The notes beneath the pieces were generated by a model. The model did not search any database and had not been told where the DNA came from. It saw only the letters and a list, made by a program, of their open reading frames with translations. This document shows positions 33,854 to 42,027 of a DNA stretch of 64,000 bases, piece by piece. The translations under genes were made by a program, and so were the position numbers. Location of the stretch: NCBI GenBank assembly GCA_035549875.1, contig DASZPV010000008.1, positions 1 to 64,000 on the forward strand. Reading direction: 5' to 3'. The stretch comes from JAKFWI01 sp035549875. Its GTDB lineage: Bacteria; Pseudomonadota; Alphaproteobacteria; Caulobacterales; Aquidulcibacteraceae. The stretch's first letter is position 1. Every line of letters starts with the position of its first letter.

Positions 33854-34626
33854 GCGAGCCGCTGATCGTCGTTACTACCCCTGCCGAAGGCGTCAGCCAG
33901 ATCCGGATCAACCGGCCGGACAAGCGCAACGCACTCGATACGCCGACGGCGCGGATGGTCGCCGAAGCGCTCGCTGCAAATGACGCCAACGAGTCCGTGC
34001 GCGTCACAATCATTACGGGGGGTGACAAGATTTTCGTTGCCGGCGCCGATCTCAACGAGATGGCGACGAAAACCGGCGCCGAAGCGCTCTGCGATCCCCG
34101 CGTCGGGTTCTGGAAGGCGATCCGCGTCGTACGCAAGCCGATCATAGCCGCGGTCGAAGGCTGGTGCCTCGGCGCCGGCAATGAACTGCTGATGTGCTGC
34201 GATATCGCGGTGGCTTCGCGCGAGGCGAAATTCGGTCAGCCGGAAACCAATCTCGGCATCATGCCCGGCGCCGGCGGGGCCGCGGTGCTGCCGCGCCTGG
34301 TCGGCCGGTCGCTGGCGATGAAGATGGTGTTGCTCGGAACGCCGATCACCGCCGAGGAGGCGCGCGCCGCCGGCCTCGTCGCCGAACTGTGCGAGCCGGG
34401 CGGTGCGACGGCGCGTGCGGTGGAATTGGCCAGCCAGCTTGCGGCCCGCGCGCCGCTGGCGATCCAAAGCGCCAAGGCCGTCGTCAACGCCACGTTCGAA
34501 TTGCCCCTGTCGCAGCATTACGAGGCCGAGCGCGCCGCCTTCGCCGCCCTGCTGGACAGCGAGGACAAGACCGAGGGCGTGGCGGCGTTTCTGGAACGGC
34601 GCACGCCAGTCTGGCGTGGGAAATAG
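33850..34626 (+). CDS. Enoyl-CoA hydratase (PaaF-like)
   Basis: A 258-residue crotonase. Unlike the isomerase-like protein at 23049, it has both hydratase glutamates: WCLGAGNELLMCCD and FGQPETNLGIMPGAGGA. It should hydrate 2,3-dehydroadipyl-CoA to 3-hydroxyadipyl-CoA. It is the last gene of the boxC operon and overlaps the dehydrogenase gene by four bases (ATGA). The 142 bases after it carry no gene and should hold the promoter of the next module. Confidence 0.9.
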   Translation: MSEPLIVVTTPAEGVSQIRINRPDKRNALDTPTARMVAEALAANDANESVRVTIITGGDKIFVAGADLNEMATKTGAEALCDPRVGFWKAIRVVRKPIIAAVEGWCLGAGNELLMCCDIAVASREAKFGQPETNLGIMPGAGGAAVLPRLVGRSLAMKMVLLGTPITAEEARAAGLVAELCEPGGATARAVELASQLAARAPLAIQSAKAVVNATFELPLSQHYEAERAAFAALLDSEDKTEGVAAFLERRTPVWRGK

Positions 34627-34768
34627 CCCCTCAAGCCTGAAAGGCGTGGGCCATTGTGCCGCCGCGGACTGCAGCAGACTGTTGGAGTGCTACACTAAAC
34701 CGCTTGTAAGGTCTTTCTACCGCCGGTCAGGTCGGCTATCAACGAGGGGGCCTACTCGGGGGATGGGT

Positions 34769-36925
34769 ATGCGACGCATAAAACGTGCGGCTTTTGGGGG
34801 CCTGAGGTCCCGGATTATTGGTCTGCTGGCGGGGGCGGCGGTCGTGACCGCCTGCCAGTCTGTCTGGGCCCCAGCGGATGCCGCGCCTAAGGCCCCGAAG
34901 CCGTTGGTTTTTTCAAGCCCGGCCAAGGATTGCTTCCGCGATCCGCACGAACTGGTCGATCTGGATTCGCTGCCGGCCGCCGATCGCGCGATTGACGCGG
35001 CGGCCACGTGCGAGAGAGAGGCTTTAAACAAGAAGAACGGGCGCGACGTAGAAAACTCCTACGCGCGGTTTTTCGCCGCCAAGGCGATGCGGATCATCTA
35101 CGAGCGCCAGCCCAACCTCGATCCCGGCAGCCAGATGCTCAAGGAAGCCGAGCGTTTGTTCACCGCCGCATCGAGCGCCAATCCGAAACTCGTCGAAGGC
35201 CGTCTGGAACTCGCCCGGGTTCATCGGCTGCAGGCCCGGTTTGACGTTGCCGATCAAGAGCTTAATGAGATCGACCGCTCCGGCGCCGGCGGTGAAAGCG
35301 CGGGCGTGCTGTTCGAGCACGCGATGGCGATCATCGGCAATATCGAGCGGGGCGGCGGCGCCAGACGCGCCAGCGGTTTCGGCGGCGCCGGCGGCGCCCC
35401 GGACAATCGCGACGCGATCCAGGCCCAACGCGTCACCGCGCTCGGCTATCTCCGCAATATCCGTCCGCAGGATGCGTTCGGTGATCAATATGTGCGCTTC
35501 CGCGCACCGCTCGAATTGGCCAGACTCGCCAACGATCTCGGCGAGACGGTGATGAAAACGCTGCCGGCGACCACCGGGAACGTCGAGCAGGCGCAGAGCC
35601 GCTTTGTTGATGCGCGCCAGGCGGTGGAGCAATTGCGCGGACAGGGCCGCTGGGACGCCGAGTGGCAGAAGCTCAGCCCGCGAATCTACTTCAATCTCGG
35701 GCGGGCGAATTTGCGCATGTCCGGCATTCTGAGAAATCCGGAAAGCGACAATGCGGAATGCGCGCCGAGCCGGCCTGGCCGGCCCGTCGATAGCCAGTCG
35801 GCGCGTGCGCTCTCTGAGGCGGAAGCCAATTTCAGCCTCGCCGCCGCCGCCGGCGATGCGTCTTGGGGGCTGGGTTGCGTGAAGATGGCGCGCGGCGATG
35901 TCACCGGCGCCCTGCAGAACTTCCAGGCGGCGATCGCCCAGCCTTCCGCCAATTCCGCGCTCGATCCGTGGGACGCCTATCTCGGGCAGGCGCGCGCTCA
36001 GGCCGCGCTGGGACGCATCCCTGATGCGGTGGCCAGTTATGAGCGCGCCCTGGCGCAAAATCCGGCGGGCTCGACTACCTCGCAGGTGCAGATGGAACTC
36101 GCCCAAACGCTCACGGAAGCGGGCCGCAAGCAGGAGGCGCTCGATCGTATCGCAAAAGTGCTGCAGACGCCGGCGAGCGCGAAGGATCGGTTCGATCCGA
36201 AATATGATCCCGCGCAATACCAAAACCCGGAAGCCTATATTCAGCGCGCGCTGATCTGGATTCCGGCGCTAGGCCGCAATGTCGACGGCACGGTTGATGT
36301 CGCCCCCGGCGCCGACGTCTATCATGCGCGGCTCAATCTTGAGGAAGCTGCGGCTCTCGGCGGGCTGGTGCCTGGCAGGGCCTCTTATATGCTCAGCCTC
36401 CTCGAACAGAGCCAGGGGCGGGCGACCGCGGCGGTACAGGCCGCTGACGACGCCGTGCAGGCCGACCGCAGCCAGGCGCGCTATCGGCGTCAGGCCTGCC
36501 TGATGCGCATCCGGTTCTGGACGGAACTCACCACCACGCTGAGGGAGCGCGGCGCGCTGCATTGCGCCGCCGGAACAACCGAAAACGCCTACGACGCAGC
36601 CGAGCAGTTTCTCTTTCAGGGCATGTTCCACATGCGCGGCACGTTTCCACCGGCGACCGGCGGCGAACAAACTCGCGCGTGGGGCGATGCGCTCAACGCA
36701 TTTACGCTGGGAATCAATCGTCTGGGCGATCCAGGCGATGTTCCCGCGCGCCTTCAGTTGAGGGCGCGTTTGGCCCGGGGTCAGAATGACGCCCTGGTAT
36801 GTGGCGGTTACAGAAACGCAACCGACGCCATCGCCGCTCCGCGCGGCGAAGCGAAAGATGCGGCGATGGCCGATGATTTTTTCAAGGCCTATGGGCTGGC
36901 GCTCTGCGCGCCGAGGAGATCCTGA
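34769..36925 (+). CDS. TPR-repeat putative lipoprotein of an unrecognised module
   Basis: A 718-residue protein of unknown function. The N-terminus has a basic region, a hydrophobic segment and a lipobox-like VVTAC (GLLAGAAVVTACQSV), which suggests a lipoprotein; a plain signal peptide ending near ADAAP is the alternative. The rest is alpha-helical and looks like tetratricopeptide repeats, for example YFNLGRANLRMSGI, WDAYLGQARAQAALGRIPDA with VASYERALAQNP, and MELAQTLTEAGRKQEALDR. Start choice is between ATG at 34769 (GGGGGA five bases upstream) and 34763. Two membrane proteins and a TerB-like protein follow in the same direction, so it probably acts as the periplasmic scaffold of an envelope complex. 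Confidence 0.75.
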   Translation: MRRIKRAAFGGLRSRIIGLLAGAAVVTACQSVWAPADAAPKAPKPLVFSSPAKDCFRDPHELVDLDSLPAADRAIDAAATCEREALNKKNGRDVENSYARFFAAKAMRIIYERQPNLDPGSQMLKEAERLFTAASSANPKLVEGRLELARVHRLQARFDVADQELNEIDRSGAGGESAGVLFEHAMAIIGNIERGGGARRASGFGGAGGAPDNRDAIQAQRVTALGYLRNIRPQDAFGDQYVRFRAPLELARLANDLGETVMKTLPATTGNVEQAQSRFVDARQAVEQLRGQGRWDAEWQKLSPRIYFNLGRANLRMSGILRNPESDNAECAPSRPGRPVDSQSARALSEAEANFSLAAAAGDASWGLGCVKMARGDVTGALQNFQAAIAQPSANSALDPWDAYLGQARAQAALGRIPDAVASYERALAQNPAGSTTSQVQMELAQTLTEAGRKQEALDRIAKVLQTPASAKDRFDPKYDPAQYQNPEAYIQRALIWIPALGRNVDGTVDVAPGADVYHARLNLEEAAALGGLVPGRASYMLSLLEQSQGRATAAVQAADDAVQADRSQARYRRQACLMRIRFWTELTTTLRERGALHCAAGTTENAYDAAEQFLFQGMFHMRGTFPPATGGEQTRAWGDALNAFTLGINRLGDPGDVPARLQLRARLARGQNDALVCGGYRNATDAIAAPRGEAKDAAMADDFFKAYGLALCAPRRS

Positions 36926-36926
36926 T

Positions 36927-37628
36927 ATGTCGGATTGGCAAGCCCATCCGCCCCCGCGGGAAGAACCGCACGCGCCTCAGCCGCCGCGCCCGAGCGTGCC
37001 GGCGAATTGGGGCACGGCCGGCGTGCCGATGGTTATCGTGGCGCCGCCCCAGCATCAGGACGCCAATCCCACGCGCGGCGCGGCCGGATGGTACATCCTG
37101 GTCCTGATGACGATCGCTGCGGGCGTTGCGCTGTGGTTCGCCTTCCAGACCTGGGACCCGAAAGACGGCGTTGCTCGGCAGGCGGAAAATCAGGCCGAAG
37201 CCATGAGGCAGGCCGATTATCTGCGCGATTACCAGAACCGCCTGATCACCCAGACGCAGCAGATGCGCGACTACCGCCGCGCGCCCGAACCGCCCACGCC
37301 GCCCGATCTCGTTCGCGATATCGAGAGCCGCCTCGTCGCCGGTGAAAAGCAGCTTAGGGACAACATCCCGGTCTGCCTCAGCAACATAAAGAACTGCGCG
37401 CAGCGGACAAAGAAGGTCGAGTGCCCAGGCGATGCGGAAATGAAGGAAAAAAGCTGGTGCCGGGAAGCCAACCAGCTTGAGCAGGAATGCGCGCCGACCA
37501 ACACGTCGCCGTCATGCGTGCTCAAGACGAGCAGCCTGTATTGCCAGGTCAACAAGGCGTTCTGCCCGCCCGAAGTTTCCGAAAGCGCGGCTGCCGCAAC
37601 GCCGGCCGTCAAGGCGAAGGGGCTTTAA
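36927..37628 (+). CDS. Single-span membrane protein with Cys-rich periplasmic domain, unknown
   Basis: A 233-residue protein I do not recognise. The N-terminus (residues 1-48) is proline-rich and cytoplasmic-looking. One membrane span lies at about residues 53-72 (WYILVLMTIAAGVALWFAF). A charged, probably coiled-coil stretch follows (VARQAENQAEAMRQADYLRD and RLITQTQQMRDYRR). The C-terminal 110 residues hold eight cysteines, in spaced pairs such as IPVCLSNIKNCAQ, VECPG, SWCREANQLEQEC, SCVLK and YCQVNKAFC, which suggests disulfides in the periplasm. It starts one base after the TPR gene stop, with GAGGAG upstream, so both are one operon. Confidence 0.75.
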   Translation: MSDWQAHPPPREEPHAPQPPRPSVPANWGTAGVPMVIVAPPQHQDANPTRGAAGWYILVLMTIAAGVALWFAFQTWDPKDGVARQAENQAEAMRQADYLRDYQNRLITQTQQMRDYRRAPEPPTPPDLVRDIESRLVAGEKQLRDNIPVCLSNIKNCAQRTKKVECPGDAEMKEKSWCREANQLEQECAPTNTSPSCVLKTSSLYCQVNKAFCPPEVSESAAAATPAVKAKGL

Positions 37629-37630
37629 CG

Positions 37631-38122
37631 ATGACTCCCCCAGACGATCACCCATACAATGATTGGAGCGCCGTCGAGAAAGAGCCGGTGCAGCCCGTGG
37701 TTATGGGCGGCGCAGGCGGTGGGCACCCCGGCCATGCCGGCGCTGCTCTGCGCGTGCTGGGCAGCATCTGGCTCGTCACGCTGATGTTCGTGTTCGTGGC
37801 GCTTGCCGCAGGCTCGGTCGCGAGCTGGGCCTACTATAACCTTCAGTTGACGAAGGATTCCGTCAAGAAGGAGCAACTCGCCCGCGTCACCGATCTGATG
37901 GAGTACAAGAACCAGCTCGACAACTGGCGCGAGACGATGAGCAACGAGCGGTCGGTTGTCATCAATCCGCCAAACAAGCCGACGCTGTGGCTGGAGATCG
38001 AGAGCCTTCGTGACGACAACGAGGCGCTCAGAAAGACCAACAAGCAGGCAAATCAGGTCGCCAACACGGCGCGCAATCCGCGTGAGCCGGAGTGCCTCGA
38101 CCCGACCCGGCGCCGCTGCTAG
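37631..38122 (+). CDS. Single-span membrane protein with coiled-coil, unknown
   Basis: A 163-residue protein with the same layout as the preceding one: a short proline- and glycine-rich N-terminus, one membrane span at about residues 42-66 (GSIWLVTLMFVFVALAAGSVASW) and a charged helical stretch with heptad character (KEQLARVTDLMEYKNQLDNW and LEIESLRDDNEALRKTNKQA). No family was recognised. It begins two bases after the previous stop. The similar topology suggests that the two proteins pair in the membrane. The start at 37631 is chosen because the longer frame lies inside the preceding gene. Confidence 0.72.
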   Translation: MTPPDDHPYNDWSAVEKEPVQPVVMGGAGGGHPGHAGAALRVLGSIWLVTLMFVFVALAAGSVASWAYYNLQLTKDSVKKEQLARVTDLMEYKNQLDNWRETMSNERSVVINPPNKPTLWLEIESLRDDNEALRKTNKQANQVANTARNPREPECLDPTRRRC

Positions 38123-38197
38123 CAATCCCGTTGTCAAACCCGCGCCGCGGTGCGAGGAATGCGCCGTCTTGCGGTTGGACGCTTGGGAGGTTGAAGC

Positions 38198-38611
38198 ATG
38201 GCTGGTCTTAGTGCTGAGCAGCGCGCGTTTGTGGAAGCCGGCATGGGTATCTGCATGGCCGTGATCATGGCTGACGGCAAGTTCACGCAGGACGAGTTGG
38301 CGTGGTGGAAATCCGTCCAGGCGCGGCATCCCTTGTTCAAGGACGTGGCGCCCGAGGAGTTCAATCCGCTGTTGGCTTATGTGAAGGAAAAGCTGTCGAG
38401 CGGGCCTTGGCAGGCCGCGGTCGAGGGCTGGGCCAAGGCCGTGCCGGAGCCGTATCGCCTGCCGATCCTGGAACTCGCCGCCGAACTCGCTACCGTCGAT
38501 AAGGACGTATCAGGCAAGGAGCCGGAAGTGATCCGCCTTCTCTGCGCGTCGCTTGGCTTGCCGCCCGAAAAGGGCCGCGAAATCTTCATCACGCGGATCG
38601 AGCAGATGTGA
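38198..38611 (+). CDS. TerB-like (tellurite-resistance-fold) protein
   Basis: A 137-residue soluble helical protein matching the TerB/DjlA-N pattern: FVEAGMGICMAVIMADGKFTQDELAWW near the N-terminus, and LELAAELATVDKDVSGKEPEVIRLLCASLGL in the second half, each with the acidic loop that binds metal in TerB. TerB-like domains are often linked to membrane stress or phage-defence modules but have no single function. It lies 75 bases after the coiled-coil protein with GGAGG-like sequence upstream, and closes the four-gene module. Confidence 0.75.
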   Translation: MAGLSAEQRAFVEAGMGICMAVIMADGKFTQDELAWWKSVQARHPLFKDVAPEEFNPLLAYVKEKLSSGPWQAAVEGWAKAVPEPYRLPILELAAELATVDKDVSGKEPEVIRLLCASLGLPPEKGREIFITRIEQM

Positions 38612-38620
38612 GGCCGCGAC

Positions 38621-38644
38621 GGGAGGCCGAGGACTCGGCCTCCC
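38621..38644. terminator. Strong stem-loop between convergent genes
   Basis: GGGAGGCCGA (38621-38630) pairs perfectly with TCGGCCTCCC (38635-38644) around a 4-base loop. It lies nine bases after the TerB-like stop and one base before the stop of the convergent permease. No T-tract follows, so it may terminate in both directions weakly or protect the 3' ends of the messages. Confidence 0.6.
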
Positions 38645-38645
38645 G

Positions 38646-39473
38646 TCAGACTGCGAGAATGAACCGCAGCGCGATGACCACCTGATAAACTCCGAACACG
38701 CGCTCTAGCGTCCGGCGCGAAAAGCGATGCGCCAAAGCCGCGCCCGCGGGCGCCAGAGCCATGCTGGTCGGCGCGCAGAGCGCAAAGCCGATCAGCGATA
38801 CATAGCCGAGCGATCCGGGCGGCAGCATGCCCAGATGCGGCAGCCCGATCAGCGCATAGCCGATCACCGCCGGAATCGAGATCAGCACGCCGAGCCCGGA
38901 AGAGGTCGCCACGGCGCGGTGGATCGGCACGTCGTAAAGCGTCAGCAGCAGGTTCGATAGGCTGCCTCCGCCAATGCCGATCAGCGTCGAAAGCACGCCG
39001 ATGGCGCCGCCATAAACGCGCATCAGCGGCGGCTTCGGCAGGTCGGCGGAAATCTTCCAATCGTCGCGCCCGGCAAGCATTTTCACGCCGCTGGCCAGCA
39101 GCACGATGGCGAACACAAGCTTAAGCACGCCGCCGGAAACGATCGCCGCCAGCCCCGCGCCCGCGACAACGCCGATCACAACCGGCGCCGCCCAGAGCCT
39201 GAGAACCTCCCGGTCCGGCGCGCCGCGTTTCAGATGCGCCTGGTAGGAACGCAGGGATGTCGGGATGATCACCGCCAGCGAGGTGCCGACGCACAGATGC
39301 GTGCGCACGCTCTCATCGACGCCGAGCAGGCGGAACACTTCATAGAGCGCCGGCACGATGAACATGCCGCCGCCGACGCCGAACAGGCCCGCCAGCACGC
39401 CGGTTATTGCTCCGGCGGCGATCAAGCCGCCGGCCAGAAGCGCCGCCTCCTGATAGGAAACACCAAAGATCAC
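38646..39473 (-). CDS. TauE/SafE-family sulfite/anion permease
   Basis: A 275-residue membrane protein of the TauE/SafE (TSUP) family. The typical repeated motif GVLAGLFGVGGGMFIVPALY is near the N-terminus and IGVLSTLIGIGGGSLSNLLL in the middle; about eight hydrophobic spans are visible. The family exports sulfite, sulfoacetate or other organosulfur or organic anions. No sulfonate catabolism gene is nearby, so the substrate is open. It is divergent from the TetR gene at 39564, with a palindromic site in the gap, and could be controlled by that regulator. Confidence 0.87.
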   Translation of the reverse strand: MIFGVSYQEAALLAGGLIAAGAITGVLAGLFGVGGGMFIVPALYEVFRLLGVDESVRTHLCVGTSLAVIIPTSLRSYQAHLKRGAPDREVLRLWAAPVVIGVVAGAGLAAIVSGGVLKLVFAIVLLASGVKMLAGRDDWKISADLPKPPLMRVYGGAIGVLSTLIGIGGGSLSNLLLTLYDVPIHRAVATSSGLGVLISIPAVIGYALIGLPHLGMLPPGSLGYVSLIGFALCAPTSMALAPAGAALAHRFSRRTLERVFGVYQVVIALRFILAV

Positions 39474-39536
39474 AAGGGCTTCTTGCCCTGATTGGCCGGC
39501 CTAGTCGAGGCGAAAGCCGCCGCCCCCTTGCAAATA

Positions 39537-39550
39537 AATGACCGGTCAGT
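39537..39550. promoter_or_regulatory. Palindromic operator candidate for the TetR-family regulator
   Basis: A perfect 10-base palindrome TGACCGGTCA at 39539-39548 lies 15 bases before the TetR start, in the gap to the divergent permease gene. Such palindromes are typical sites for dimeric TetR-family repressors. Confidence 0.6.
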
Positions 39551-39563
39551 TATATACGTGGGC

Positions 39564-40232
39564 ATGACCAGTCCGCGTAAATCGCCCGCCCGCAAGGCCG
39601 CCGCCCGCAAGGCGTCGCTGGAGACAACCCGCAAATGGCGGAGGCGGGCGCAGGCGCGCCCCGACGAATTGCTCGACGCCGCGCTCGACGAATTTATCGC
39701 CAAGGGCTTTGACAGCGCCCGCGTGGAAGACATCGCCCGGCGCGCCAGCCTCTCCAAGGGCGCGGTCTATCTGTACTTCAAGAGCAAGGAAGAGCTGCTG
39801 CGCGCGTTGATCGAGCGGGAAGTCTCGCCTGTCCTTGCGCGCGTGGGGGAGATGGCGCGCAACGCTGAAGACCCGCGGGCGACGCTGCATTTGATTGGGC
39901 GAACCGCCGGCGCAGCGATCGCCCAGCCGCGCTTCATGGCGATCCCGCTGCTGGTGATTTCGATCGCCAACCGGTTTCCGGAGTTGGTCGATTTCTATCG
40001 CGGCGAAGTGGCCATGAAGGCTAAGAGCGGCGTCGAGGCTCTCGTCAAGCGCGGCATCAAGCTTGGTCAGTTCCATAAGGTCGATCCACACGCGGCCGCG
40101 CGCGCCTTGATTGGCGGCATTCTGTTCGAGGCGCTCTGGGCGCATGTGCTGCGCGGGCCGACGAAAATCGGCGCGCCGGGGTGGCTGGATTCCCACATCG
40201 ACCTTGTTCTCAATGGGCTGGAGAAACGCTGA
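39564..40232 (+). CDS. TetR-family transcriptional regulator
   Basis: A 222-residue repressor. A basic N-terminal tail (SPRKSPARKAAARKASLE) precedes the helix-turn-helix at about residues 35-75, with LLDAALDEFIAKGFDSARVE, DIARRASLSKGAVYLYFKSK and EELLRALIER. The C-terminal ligand-binding domain contains GGILFEALWAHVLRGP. The start at 39564 follows the operator palindrome; the upstream frame would translate the operator and is rejected. Its stop overlaps the HlyD-like gene (TGATG), so the regulator heads the export operon and probably controls it in response to an exported compound. Confidence 0.9.
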   Translation: MTSPRKSPARKAAARKASLETTRKWRRRAQARPDELLDAALDEFIAKGFDSARVEDIARRASLSKGAVYLYFKSKEELLRALIEREVSPVLARVGEMARNAEDPRATLHLIGRTAGAAIAQPRFMAIPLLVISIANRFPELVDFYRGEVAMKAKSGVEALVKRGIKLGQFHKVDPHAAARALIGGILFEALWAHVLRGPTKIGAPGWLDSHIDLVLNGLEKR

Positions 40233-41104
40233 TGCGCAAGATAGCGCTGATGGCTTGCGTGCTTGCGCTGAGTGCGTGCGGCGCGGCGAAAAAAGAGAGG
40301 CCGCTGCAGGGCTATGCCGAAGCGGACCTGTTGTATCTCTCGCCGCGCGAGCCGGGTTTCGTCGAGACGCTCGCTGTGAAAGAGGGTGCCGAGGTCAAGG
40401 CCGGCGCGCTGATCTTCCGGCTCGACGTCGATCGCAGCAACGCCACGCTCAACAAGGCCCGCGCCAATAACGCCGCAACTGGCGAGCAATCGGCCGCCGC
40501 GGCTCAAGCGGTGCGCGAAGCCCGCGCCGCCGTTGACCTGGCGCGTGTAACGCTTTCGCGCAGCGAATCGCTGCTCAAATCGGGCTATGCGCCGAAGGCG
40601 AAAGTCGACGCGGACCGCGCCAGCATGCAGGGCGCCGAAGCGCGCTTGCGCACGGCGCAGGCGCAGGCAGCGGCTGCTTCCAGCCAGACCGGCGCGTCGG
40701 GCGCCGATGTCACGCTGGCGCACGAGCAGGCGCAGGACCGCGCCGTGCTGGCGCCGGCCGATGGCCGCATTGAGCAGGTCTATCGCCGCCATGGCGAATT
40801 GGCCGCCGCCGGCGATCCCGTCGTTGCGCTGCTGCCGCCGGCGAACATCAAGCTGAAATTCTTCACGCCCGAAGCGATGCTGGCGCAGCTCAAACTTGGC
40901 GGCATCGTAGATGTATCCTGCGATTCCTGCGAGAAGGGGCTGACCGCGAAGATTTCCTTCATCGCCAACCAGCCGCAATTCACGCCGCCAGTGATCTACA
41001 GCCTGGAACAGCGCGGAAAGCTGGTTTTTCTGGTCGAAGCGCGCCCGGATCATCCGGAAAAATTCCGCCCCGGCCAGCCGCTCGACATCAGCGTGCGCAA
41101 ATGA
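40232..41104 (+). CDS. HlyD/YbhG-like membrane-fusion lipoprotein
   Basis: A 290-residue periplasmic adaptor. The N-terminus has a lipobox (LMACVLALSAC), so it is probably lipid-anchored. The biotinyl-lipoyl-like half-motifs PREPGFVETLAVKEGAEVKAG and VLAPADGRIEQVYRRHGELA frame a helical hairpin rich in alanine (about residues 70-170). The C-terminus has the beta-barrel segment FRPGQPLDISVRK. It resembles YbhG of the YbhGFSR exporter. It overlaps the regulator and the ATPase genes, so it forms one exporter with them. Confidence 0.88.
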   Translation: MRKIALMACVLALSACGAAKKERPLQGYAEADLLYLSPREPGFVETLAVKEGAEVKAGALIFRLDVDRSNATLNKARANNAATGEQSAAAAQAVREARAAVDLARVTLSRSESLLKSGYAPKAKVDADRASMQGAEARLRTAQAQAAAASSQTGASGADVTLAHEQAQDRAVLAPADGRIEQVYRRHGELAAAGDPVVALLPPANIKLKFFTPEAMLAQLKLGGIVDVSCDSCEKGLTAKISFIANQPQFTPPVIYSLEQRGKLVFLVEARPDHPEKFRPGQPLDISVRK

Positions 41105-42027
41105 GCGCTGCGCCGGTCATCGACGTGCGCGGCTTGACGAAACGTTTTGGCGACAAGACGGTCGTCGATAAACTCGATCTGAAAGTGCCGGCCGGTTCGA
41201 TCTACGGCTTTCTCGGCCCGAACGGCTCGGGCAAAACCACGACCATTCGCATGGTCTGCGGCCTGTTGAGACCGGATGGCGGCGAGGGCCAATGCCTCGG
41301 CTTCGATGTCCTGCACGAAAGCCGGAAGATCAAGGAACGCGTCGGCTACATGACGCAGCGCTTCACGCTCTACGAAGATTTGTCGATCCGCGAAAATCTG
41401 GAATTTATCGCGCGCCTTTATGCGCTCGATAATCTCAGCGCGCGCGTCGATCGCGCGCTCGAAGACCTCGGTCTTACGGATCGGCAAAAGCAGCTCGCCG
41501 GCAAGCTCTCCGGCGGCTGGAAGCAGCGCCTCGCGCTTGCGGCCTGCATCATCCACGAGCCGGCGCTGCTGCTGCTCGACGAGCCCACCGCCGGCGTCGA
41601 TCCCAAAGCGCGGCGCGATTTCTGGGACCAGATTCGCCGCTTCGCGGCGAAGGGCGTCACCACGCTCGTTTCCACGCATTACATGGATGAAGCCGTGCAG
41701 TGCGATTACATCGCCTACATCGCCTACGGCAAAAAACTGCTCGACGCGCCGACCGGCGAAATTCCCGCGCGCGTCGGCCTTTACGCGTTCAACGTCGAAG
41801 GCGGCGATCTTGGCGCCATGCAGATTGAACTTGAAGGCAAAGCCGGCGTGGAGATGGTCGTGCGATTTGGCGCGTCGCTGCACGTGTGCGGCGGGGACAA
41901 GGCCGCGCTTGAACGCGCTGTGGCGAGTGTGCGCAGCCGACCGGACGTGCGCGTGTCCGAGATCGCCGCCGGGCTTGAGGAGGCTTTCATCCATCTGATG
42001 AGTCAGAGCCAGGAGCGCGCGGCGTGA
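41101..42027 (+). CDS. ABC exporter ATP-binding protein
   Basis: A 308-residue ATPase with Walker A FLGPNGSGKTTTIRM, the Q-loop near MTQRFTLYEDLSIREN, signature KLSGGWKQRLALAA, Walker B LLLLDEPTAGVD and the H-loop in LVSTHYMDEAV. It contains one nucleotide-binding domain plus a C-terminal extension of about 80 residues, whereas YbhF has two domains. It probably dimerises to power the ABC-2 permease encoded next. ATGA overlap before and GTGA overlap after. Confidence 0.92.
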   Translation: MSAAPVIDVRGLTKRFGDKTVVDKLDLKVPAGSIYGFLGPNGSGKTTTIRMVCGLLRPDGGEGQCLGFDVLHESRKIKERVGYMTQRFTLYEDLSIRENLEFIARLYALDNLSARVDRALEDLGLTDRQKQLAGKLSGGWKQRLALAACIIHEPALLLLDEPTAGVDPKARRDFWDQIRRFAAKGVTTLVSTHYMDEAVQCDYIAYIAYGKKLLDAPTGEIPARVGLYAFNVEGGDLGAMQIELEGKAGVEMVVRFGASLHVCGGDKAALERAVASVRSRPDVRVSEIAAGLEEAFIHLMSQSQERAA

